Below, piece by piece: positions 56,754 to 64,000 of a stretch of 64,000 bases of DNA. A program made the translations under genes and the position numbers. Under the pieces are notes generated by a model. The model ran no database searches. It saw only the letters and a list, made by a program, of their open reading frames with translations, and was not told the origin of the DNA. Within the stretch, counting starts at the first letter, position 1. The number at the start of each line of letters is the position of its first letter. The DNA comes from Botrytis cinerea B05.10 (Eukaryota > Ascomycota > Leotiomycetes > Helotiales > Sclerotiniaceae): NCBI RefSeq assembly GCF_000143535.2, contig NC_037317.1, positions 186,001 to 250,000 on the forward strand, in the 5' to 3' direction.

Positions 56754-58601
56754 ATGTCTGAAGCAGCCTTCTTCTATAATACCACGGTCCAAAAGCCTGA
56801 TCGTTCCAAGCCGCCATCAGCACATACAAATATCTCAATCCATTCACAAGCACAGCCCGTGAGACTATTTTCCAAAGGCAGATCCAGATCACAATCCAAA
56901 TCCAATTCGCAGCGGAATGAAGTTTCATCACAGTTAGATTCTGATCATCCCGTCCCACCACTAAATCTACACCAGATTCACTCCTCTCCTCCCACTCTTG
57001 CTGGGACTCCTATATCTAGAAGCGATAATCATAAGAATAACGATCCATTCTCCGAGGCATTGATCAACACGAACACTGCAGCTAGTTCGACTTCGACTTC
57101 GACTACGACTTCGGTGGGTATTGTGGGTGTGGGTATGCTTTCAACCCCTTTACTCGATTACAAACACTCCGCAAATCAAAGCAACAAAGCCCGGGCCGCT
57201 TCAGAAGCGAAAGCAAAGCGCAAATCATCATCGACTTCGGGCCATTCTTCTCACAGCATCAAAAATGCAAGCGGAGTGGAACGGTATGCCTCCACCAATT
57301 CCGCCGTCCACCAGCAGAGAGGAGCTTCCGATTCCGTAGGAAGATCAAGCAGTATTTCAAGCACCACTGGGTCGAGTTCCATTTCGAAAATAAATTCACT
57401 GGAGAGAGATCGTGATCGTGATCGTGATCCATTTGGATCATCGTCACCAGAAGCTCTAATGGCACAACCATTTACCAAACGAAATGGGCGCCGATACCTA
57501 CGAGATCCTACATTGGCATATCCCCTGCCATGCGATCTTCCAGAAATACATCGCCAGACTTTACGAACCATGTTATTGTGTCAAGTCTTCAACGGTCCTA
57601 CATGTTCATCAGCTTTCAACAATCGTCCTCCCAAACGAGTACTGGAAATTGCGTGCGGCACAGGCTTTTGGAGCGTAATGTGCCATAAACATTTTTCGCA
57701 CAAAGGTCATTCTTCGATCCAATTTACGGGTATTGATATCGCGCCGCTAGCTCCTCGTATGGATGCAGACGATGATATGAATTGGCGATTTGTCCAGCAC
57801 GACTTGAGAAAGACGCCTCTCCCTTTTCGCGACGAAGAATTCTCCCTCATCATGGTCAAGGATCTAAGCATGGCACAGTCTACAAAGGATAATCCGCAAT
57901 CTTTGATGGATGAATATTTACGAATCTTGAAACCTGGAGGTACATTGGAAATATGGGACGGCGATCATACTATTCGAATGCTCTTATCACACACACCACC
58001 AGCTGCAAAGGACAAAGATAATTCTGCTCAAGCTCTCAAACAGATACACACCAATGCAATGGGCGCATATACCATAACACCACAAACACCATTGGCAGAA
58101 CCACAAAATCAATATCTCATAGACTACAATACATGGATAGCCAAGGCCCTCGACGCTCGAGATTTACCCACCATGCCATGTACCAGTATGCGGGCAGTAC
58201 TTCTCCAAGAAGCCGCAGTCCTCGAAAAAATCGAAAGTCGAAGATTAGCAATTCCCCTTGGCGAAGTACGTTGGGAACGTGAAGGAGTCGGCGGATCGAC
58301 GACCTCCCTTAACGGACTTCATGAATCGAAAGGGAAATCTAAAGAGCTTGATCGTAAACACCTTACACCGGGACAAGCGGCTCTTCGCAGAACCGCATTA
58401 ATGAGCATTATACAAATGATTGAGAGTTTAGAACCATTATTGAAAGAAGCAAGTGGGAAGAGTATGGACGAATGGGATCGTTGGTGTGGGAATTTGATGA
58501 CGGATTTATTGAAGAATAATGGAACATCTTGGGGAGAGTGTTTGGAAGTCGGTGCTTGGTGGGCAAAGAAAAAAGATCCAAAGTCTGATTCGAATGCTTG
58601 A
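56754..58601 (+). CDS. SAM-dependent methyltransferase-domain protein with long disordered N-terminus
   Basis: Single exon, 615 aa from the ATG of MSEAAFFYNTTVQKP. The frame continues 49 codons upstream with an ATG-less, low-quality segment; the chosen ATG has a good context (ATCATGT). Residues 1 to about 240 are Ser/Thr/Asn-rich and disordered, including TSTSTTTSVG and an (RD)n run. The Rossmann methyltransferase core follows: RVLEIACGTGFW (motif I, 295-306), FTGIDIAP (motif II), WRFVQHDLRKTPLPF (344-358), FSLIMVKDLSM and LRILKPGGTLEIWDGDH (390-406). The C-terminal ~150 residues are helical and end in WGECLEVGAWWAKKK. The substrate cannot be read from sequence. The complete motif set argues for an active enzyme. 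Confidence 0.82.
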   Translation: MSEAAFFYNTTVQKPDRSKPPSAHTNISIHSQAQPVRLFSKGRSRSQSKSNSQRNEVSSQLDSDHPVPPLNLHQIHSSPPTLAGTPISRSDNHKNNDPFSEALINTNTAASSTSTSTTTSVGIVGVGMLSTPLLDYKHSANQSNKARAASEAKAKRKSSSTSGHSSHSIKNASGVERYASTNSAVHQQRGASDSVGRSSSISSTTGSSSISKINSLERDRDRDRDPFGSSSPEALMAQPFTKRNGRRYLRDPTLAYPLPCDLPEIHRQTLRTMLLCQVFNGPTCSSAFNNRPPKRVLEIACGTGFWSVMCHKHFSHKGHSSIQFTGIDIAPLAPRMDADDDMNWRFVQHDLRKTPLPFRDEEFSLIMVKDLSMAQSTKDNPQSLMDEYLRILKPGGTLEIWDGDHTIRMLLSHTPPAAKDKDNSAQALKQIHTNAMGAYTITPQTPLAEPQNQYLIDYNTWIAKALDARDLPTMPCTSMRAVLLQEAAVLEKIESRRLAIPLGEVRWEREGVGGSTTSLNGLHESKGKSKELDRKHLTPGQAALRRTALMSIIQMIESLEPLLKEASGKSMDEWDRWCGNLMTDLLKNNGTSWGECLEVGAWWAKKKDPKSDSNA

Positions 58602-59085
58602 GGGGTGATTTACTGCCTTTGAATCTATCTGGGTTTTCTCCGCCAATCTTCTTTTCTTCGTATGTTTAATATTGCCTATTACCGTTTCGATTATTTCCTC
58701 GGCTGGCTTCCAACTATATCATATCTCTTACTATACATTCCGCGTATGCGAATAGAATTCTCCGTCATTCTCATCCTAAGATATCTCGATTCTGGAACAG
58801 ATACTCAGAAGCCTCTCGACGCCGAATAAATCTCTCGATATCGAAGTATGGAGTCTATTGGATATATCACTGATATCATGTTTTTCGCAAGGCTTGTATA
58901 TATCTCCTACATCTGCATCTACGCCTGCATTTGTACCGGCGTATGCTATTCATCATTGGATATGATCATCCTTCTTTATATCTTTGGCGCAGCGCTCGAT
59001 ACCTTTTAAGATAGTACCTGGATATACCCAATATGTATTTAATCAGCTTATGTTTCTATGTGTGTATAATTGATACTTTGTTTTT

Positions 59086-59107
59086 TGTGTGTGTGTGTGT
59101 GTGTGTG
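59086..59107. repeat. (GT)n microsatellite
   Basis: Eleven GT dinucleotides downstream of the methyltransferase gene. Confidence 0.95.
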
Positions 59108-59394
59108 AACCTCCCGTCTTGATCTTTTCATACTCCCTTGATGAACAATTGGATAGATGAAGGGAAATTGGCGGTGTGATAATGTGATAATGTGGTAATG
59201 TAAGTGATGTGATGCGATGTGATCGGATGTAACCTACAGAGCTTCAATTTCTACTCTCCCAAAACCATAGAATAATTAGCATATATATATATGTATATAT
59301 TCAAAATGATCCCATAACCTCCTCTTCTCTCTTTTTCACCAACCTCTCTCTCCTCCAGTCTCTCCTTTCCTCTTCCGCCCCCCCCCCAAAAACT

Positions 59395-59401
59395 AAAGAA
59401 A

Positions 59402-59437
<36 letters not shown>

Positions 59438-59440
59438 AAA
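59395..59440. repeat. (AAAG)n microsatellite
   Basis: About eleven AAAG tetramers preceded by a run of nine C, purine-rich on the plus strand. Confidence 0.95.
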
Positions 59441-60084
59441 CCTACCCTTCCTTACAAACTCCGCCCGTTCAACCCCCCTCCGTATCTCCTCCACACTCTG
59501 CACATGAGCATTACTCATAAAGGCGCGATGGAGACGCGTGCGGAAATAGGTGTAGCCGAGGGGGTAAGAGCGGCCGAGATTGAGAAGTTCTGGGAGAGTT
59601 AGTTGATGATGAGAGGGGAGAGGAGGGGAGGGGAGGAGAGAGGTAGAGAGAGGAGGTGGTGGTGGTGGTTAGTTTGGAGAGGTGAGGGGTGAGGGGTGAG
59701 GGGTATACATTACACACCTTTGTAAATCCCAATTACCTCTCTCCGTAGCAGGAGACTCGGGGATGAAGAAGTCATTATTGGCTGGCTGGCTGGCTGGCTG
59801 GCAGGTGGGTGCGTGGGTGATTGAAATAGATTACTTGGAATCTATAACCTATATATTGTAATCTGGAATCTGGGTACCGAGGTAGATATTATATGATACA
59901 ATATGATATGATATGATATAATACAATATAATATAATATATCACATGGAGGGAGGTACGATAGGTAGGTCAGATTTACAGAGGCAAGGTAAAATATAATC
60001 AAATAAGTAGGTAGATAGATATATCAACGATCTATTTGGCGTGGCGTGGCGTGGTGTGATGTGGTGTGATGTGCATTGCAGTGT

Positions 60085-60112
60085 AGTGAGTGAGTGAGTG
60101 AGTGAGTGAGTG
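60085..60112. repeat. (GAGT)n microsatellite
   Basis: Six to seven GAGT tetramers, seen directly. Confidence 0.92.
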
Positions 60113-60227
60113 CAGTACAATTTTATAACAAACCGAGCTCAGTTAGGTGCTTAGGATAGGATAGGTAGGTTAGGTTAGGTTAGCTAATCAGCGCATCCCC
60201 ATCCCCATCGACATCTTTATCGTCATC

Positions 60228-60270
60228 AAATTCCAAATTCCAAATTCCAAATTCCAAATTCCAAATTCCA
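60228..60270. repeat. (AAATTCC)n heptamer repeat
   Basis: Six tandem heptamers. About 45 bp to the left is a short GGTTA-like run (60163-60183), but neither is the fungal telomere repeat TTAGGG. Confidence 0.92.
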
Positions 60271-60872
60271 GAATGCTCATCATGCGCGAGAGCGAGTGGC
60301 TAATTGAGTAAAATGAATAGGTACGAGAAGTTAATCGATTGAATAACAAGACAGGCCTCGTTTAATCACGAGTCATTTGCACTCATTTATTTAACTAGTA
60401 ACTTGTTTACTCATAAGCTACACATCTGCATACATACATACATTCATCATCCAGCATTCATTATACATTCACATCTACACATCACATCACAACTCACATT
60501 CTCAAGAGATCTAACTCTCAATCACACCACCAGTGACTACAGTACAAGCATATAACTATCAACAACCAAACCAACAAACAGTATCAAATTCTTCTCTACC
60601 TTCTCCTATACTTCAACTCATTCCTACCCCTTTGAACTTCTCTCTCAAATCACTAATCGCATAGTTCATCAAGTCCAATTATTTCATTCTCATTCTCATT
60701 AACGTACACTCATTCAGTTAAAAATACTCATCGTATCATCTTATCTTACCCTTCAAAAACTCTAGTACTTCTCTCTCGTCCAAATAACGCCTGCCTGTTA
60801 ATTTCCCCTCTTCCTCTCCTTCCTCATTCCATAAGAATTGTCAAATTCTCTCATCCCCCTCCACCCCAAGCC

Positions 60873-63800
60873 CTAAACAACAAACCTCTTACTACCCTCC
60901 ACCAGCCCATCCATCAATTTAACAACACTTGTCCAATCAGGACTAAATCTCCTCGCTTCATCCAACGCAGGAATAACTCCTCTCTCGTTAGCATCACTCC
61001 ACAAACAAACTACTCTTCCTGTTCTACCCTCCTCACCCGGTTTCATATCTTCTCCTACTGCCCATTCCACATCTACCTTCCATTCCTTATTCCAATCTCG
61101 ACTCCACAATTTAATTTGATCACTTCCACTATCCGGTACATCATCCCATCTCTCTTCCGTTTTCGCTCCACCATGAACTTTGAATTCTGAAAATGGATCA
61201 TCAAATCTTAGAATACAAGCCCGAGTTTCAAGACCCGAGATATGGAATGTAGCCTTGTTTTCGTTTGGAACTCTGGTAACATTATACGTGAGCCAATCTG
61301 TATATCCCTTCTCAGGTGGAATGCCATCCACAACATTATCAACCACTCGAGGAGCAATGCCTTCGTAAGAGCAAAACGAGAGTCCAGAACGAATTCGAGG
61401 ATTTTCTTCACAATTGATGGTTTGACCTGCTGCGCTTGGGATATAGGCAATGATTTCGCGAATATATTGTTCGATTCCTACAATCGTAACTTTATTAAGG
61501 CCAGTATCAAGGTCAACAGTTTGTTGGAAATATGCTTTGTATCGATTATTAGGCGAGAAAGGGAAGGCGACAAGATTGTAGATGAGAGTTCCAATGAATA
61601 CCAGGAAGAAGAATGTTGGCATATGATGTGTCAGTCGATGAATGAAGGGTGTTACTGGAAGTAATAATAGAATGGAAAATACAGCAACAACCAGGTATGG
61701 TAGAAGAAGTGGACTACCATCAGTTCCCGTTTGATGTAGAGCAGCTACTAAGAATAGACCAACTTGTCCAACAACAATCAGTATAAATGGTCCAACAAGG
61801 AGATATTGAACCAGCCAAGTCCAGATAGGTAATTTAGCAGACCAGTCCTGTTCGCCTCCATAAGGATGTTTCTTATGACCTTTTTTATCATGATGATCAG
61901 CTGGCCCATCATATGATTCTGGAACAACTTGTCGATATCGATTAGCGAAAGTGGTGCTGATTGAAGAGCGCTGAGTAGGTGCTCCACCTCCAATAAGTGG
62001 AGTTGTCTCGTGAGGAACTGCTAGATCGTTCACATTATCTTCTGGGTCTTCTTCTTGTCCCGCTTCATTGCTAGCATTAGCTTCATCAGCCCCATTAGCT
62101 CCATCAGTACCCATCACGGCTTGATGGTGAGAATCTTGATTGCCGTCATGGTCAAGTTGAGAATTCTCAACGTATGTAGATTTTTTAGGCAATGCAAATT
62201 GTTCACCAATGGCGATCAAGGTAGCAAGGAAAATTGCAGCTTCGTAAAACACAAACAAATAACCACCGCTTATTTTGAAGCGATCTTCATATACTGTAGC
62301 AGCCACAAGAATAATCCAACCGAACACGAACAACCACATAAAGGCATAGCCTCTTTGAAGCGCAGATGGTCTAACAAAATTGCAACCAGCCATGATGAAC
62401 CAGAATATCGAGAAGAATAAACTCGCAGACATACTCCATACAGAGTACGGAGAAGAGTAGACAATCATAGGATTGATTTTGTTAATCAGCGATGCGCAAC
62501 CAAAGGTAATGGCACAGGTAATGATTAGAGTGATAGGATAGCGAAAGGCACCACGCCATCCGCCGAGAGAAATGGGTTCGTCTTCAGGACCTTTAGCCTT
62601 AATAGATCCAGCAAAGAAGTAAAATTTGTCTTGTCGATTAAGAAGATATGAAACGGCGAAGAGCATCAATGGAGCGGCAATGAGTAAAGTTAGTGACCAA
62701 GCAAAGAGAGTTCTCAACTTGAATACTGCAAAAACAGTGCCAAATATGTCGAACCAAACACCATCAGAACCTTTTCCGTTGCTGACTTTTCCGACTTTGT
62801 CGTCACCACGTGGTCCCAAAAATGTATTGCCAGTATCCTTGGTAAGAGATCGAGTAGTGGCAACAGATGCCGATAACATGTGCCATAATGAGTCTATCGA
62901 GGTGTGCTTAGCATCATCTTGATCGGTATGGTATTGAGATCTTGGTTGCCAAAAAGCAACGTCCAATCCACGGTAACCTTCTGCTCGGAAAACAACATAA
63001 TCGGTTTCACTTCTCACATATCCTAATGAAAATCCGTCCGAACTAACAACGGTTCCAAAAGGATGTTTGGCGTGCGCATAAGCTCGAGTGACCTCGGAAT
63101 CTGTACTCCGGAACAAGGTAGCTCTACCACCAGCACCAGCACCTTCCAGATTTAAGAAAGTATGAACAAATCTTGCCATTGGATGTGACAAAAATGCTTT
63201 CGCACCATATAAACCGTCCTCTTCACCGTTATTGAACAGGGCAACGAAGCCTTTCTGTGGTACATTTTGCGGTGTCGTGAAATAGCGGATCAATTGAAGT
63301 GCTGTAACAACTCCAACTCCATCGTCTGTAGCTCCAAAGCCGGTCGAGACACTATCGAAATGGGCATTGACCATAACACCGCCTTTGCCATGAACTTTTC
63401 CTTTAGAATTAACGGATCCAGTCTTCCACCACTCTCCCTCTTCATCATCACTGCCGCGGACATAACAGATGATATTATTTCCTTCAAAGTATGTGCTTAT
63501 CCCGAGCTTTCGTCCTTTGACTCCAATACTGGTGAGAGCATTGCTAGAGTAATTTGATCGTAAATCATTGAATACTGTAACGGCAGGCGATTCTTTACGT
63601 GCTCGTAGATCCTCATGGTAGCGTTCTGCAGAACCGTCATTGGAGTTACTAGGACTAGGAACCGACTCGGGAGCTTCTGCGTCGAAGTCCGACTTGATTT
63701 GAGTCTCAGAGATAGTGGCGCTCTCGGTTTCTGTAGAATACTGAATCTGATTATGATCAAGTATCTCACCAATCCTCTTCAACAACCAATTTCGCACATC

Positions 63801-64000
63801 GTCATTCTTGCGACTATTGAAAGGATGGTAGCCATCGCTCAAGCTTTGAAGATCGAGCCATGCTTCGGTAAGATTTAAGCCATTGTAAAGAGTAGGATCG
63901 TCAGGAGCTGAAGGTACAGTCTCTTGAATGATGAGGAGAGGTATGAAGACGCCGAGATAAATTATGACGGTCACCAATGTAACCGCCATAGGAACAAACG
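60873..64000 (-). CDS. PFF1: Vacuolar membrane protease, M28 family (N-terminus beyond right edge)
   Basis: A minus-strand frame of 1038 codons from the first in-window Met, open to the right edge. The residues before it (FVP) fit the family pattern NPFxFxPxxVT, so the true start is a few codons outside. One membrane span at about 2-21, then GLNLTEAWLDLQSL. The M28 aminopeptidase domain has all zinc and catalytic residues (numbered from the in-window Met): H210 and D212 in NAHFDSVSTG, D222 in TDDGVG, E256/E257 in NNGEEDG, E282 in LNLEGAG, H354 in SQYHTDQDD. Several membrane spans (about 410-850) and a C-terminal luminal domain follow. Pff1 is a multispanning vacuolar metalloprotease; substrates are poorly known. 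The acidic, Asn/Asp-rich cytosolic loop at about 615-680 is typical. Apart from the missing start it is complete and without introns. Confidence 0.94.
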   Translation of the reverse strand, partial: FVPMAVTLVTVIIYLGVFIPLLIIQETVPSAPDDPTLYNGLNLTEAWLDLQSLSDGYHPFNSRKNDDVRNWLLKRIGEILDHNQIQYSTETESATISETQIKSDFDAEAPESVPSPSNSNDGSAERYHEDLRARKESPAVTVFNDLRSNYSSNALTSIGVKGRKLGISTYFEGNNIICYVRGSDDEEGEWWKTGSVNSKGKVHGKGGVMVNAHFDSVSTGFGATDDGVGVVTALQLIRYFTTPQNVPQKGFVALFNNGEEDGLYGAKAFLSHPMARFVHTFLNLEGAGAGGRATLFRSTDSEVTRAYAHAKHPFGTVVSSDGFSLGYVRSETDYVVFRAEGYRGLDVAFWQPRSQYHTDQDDAKHTSIDSLWHMLSASVATTRSLTKDTGNTFLGPRGDDKVGKVSNGKGSDGVWFDIFGTVFAVFKLRTLFAWSLTLLIAAPLMLFAVSYLLNRQDKFYFFAGSIKAKGPEDEPISLGGWRGAFRYPITLIITCAITFGCASLINKINPMIVYSSPYSVWSMSASLFFSIFWFIMAGCNFVRPSALQRGYAFMWLFVFGWIILVAATVYEDRFKISGGYLFVFYEAAIFLATLIAIGEQFALPKKSTYVENSQLDHDGNQDSHHQAVMGTDGANGADEANASNEAGQEEDPEDNVNDLAVPHETTPLIGGGAPTQRSSISTTFANRYRQVVPESYDGPADHHDKKGHKKHPYGGEQDWSAKLPIWTWLVQYLLVGPFILIVVGQVGLFLVAALHQTGTDGSPLLLPYLVVAVFSILLLLPVTPFIHRLTHHMPTFFFLVFIGTLIYNLVAFPFSPNNRYKAYFQQTVDLDTGLNKVTIVGIEQYIREIIAYIPSAAGQTINCEENPRIRSGLSFCSYEGIAPRVVDNVVDGIPPEKGYTDWLTYNVTRVPNENKATFHISGLETRACILRFDDPFSEFKVHGGAKTEERWDDVPDSGSDQIKLWSRDWNKEWKVDVEWAVGEDMKPGEEGRTGRVVCLWSDANERGVIPALDEARRFSPDWTSVVKLMDGLVEGSKRFVV

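Larger units (their letters stand above)
58602..60872. repeat. Repeat-rich intergenic region
   Basis: No gene is supported. It contains many simple repeats: (GT)11 at 59086-59107, (AAAG)n at 59395-59440, G/A-rich purine runs at about 59605-59700, (GGCT)n at 59780-59802, ATATG/ATAAT repeats at about 59890-59941, (GAGT)n at 60085-60112, GGTTA-type repeats at 60163-60183 and AAATTCC repeats at 60228-60270. The right end is probably the Pff1 3' UTR. Confidence 0.75.

Noticed and set aside
60163..60183. Telomere-like GGTTA run
   Set aside because: Too short and not the TTAGGG unit of these fungi; flanked by single-copy housekeeping genes.

Overview
The window looks like chromosomal DNA of a filamentous ascomycete, most likely a leotiomycete (Helotiales, Sclerotiniaceae-like). 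This is inferred from the intron style (mostly 46-65 nt, GT..AG), a tRNA with an intron at 37/38, and characteristic fungal genes: acrB, the vacuolar protease Pff1, Ccr4 with a Gln/Asn/His-rich N-terminus, and a Mug137-type BAR protein. Nothing points to a bacterium, virus, organelle or intact transposon. Species assignment is inference only.

Layout. 1-4.6 kb: the 5' part of an unknown gene (minus) and a five-exon endophilin-like BAR gene (minus). 4.6-9.6 kb: gene-free, microsatellite-rich, with an intron-containing tRNA-Met(CAT). 9.6-12.5 kb: two divergently transcribed paralogues with a single tesmin/TSO1-type CXC domain and a second Cys-rich C-terminal domain. 12.9-19.8 kb: a small secreted Cys-rich protein, a short F-box protein, an OXNAD1-like flavoreductase and an unknown basic protein. 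20-24.5 kb: two minisatellites, then acrB. 24.5-33.8 kb: a gene desert with at least one decayed coding relic. 33.8-39.2 kb: an unknown single-pass membrane protein with a long disordered tail, a striking G14-C-G14 tract, and the primase large subunit PRI2.

39.8-45.7 kb is the most unusual stretch. Three single-exon genes for single-pass membrane microproteins (74, 62 and 88 aa) lie head to tail with start codons 1052 and 1054 bp apart. Directly after them comes a 12-exon gene for a 750-aa protein with an HELTH motif and a downstream Glu, i.e. a candidate gluzincin-like metallopeptidase of a family I do not recognise. 46-51 kb: a conserved fungal hypothetical protein, a mitochondrial hotdog thioesterase and an unknown membrane-associated protein. 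51.6-53.9 kb: Ccr4 deadenylase. 56.7-58.6 kb: a methyltransferase. 58.6-60.9 kb: dense simple repeats. The last 3.1 kb holds most of Pff1 (minus), whose start codon lies beyond the right edge.

Housekeeping genes (PRI2, CCR4, acrB, Pff1, BAR, OXNAD1, thioesterase) are interspersed with lineage-restricted genes; there is no operon logic and no biosynthetic cluster. Exon models were built by hand from reading frame, splice consensus and homology sense; there is no transcript evidence.
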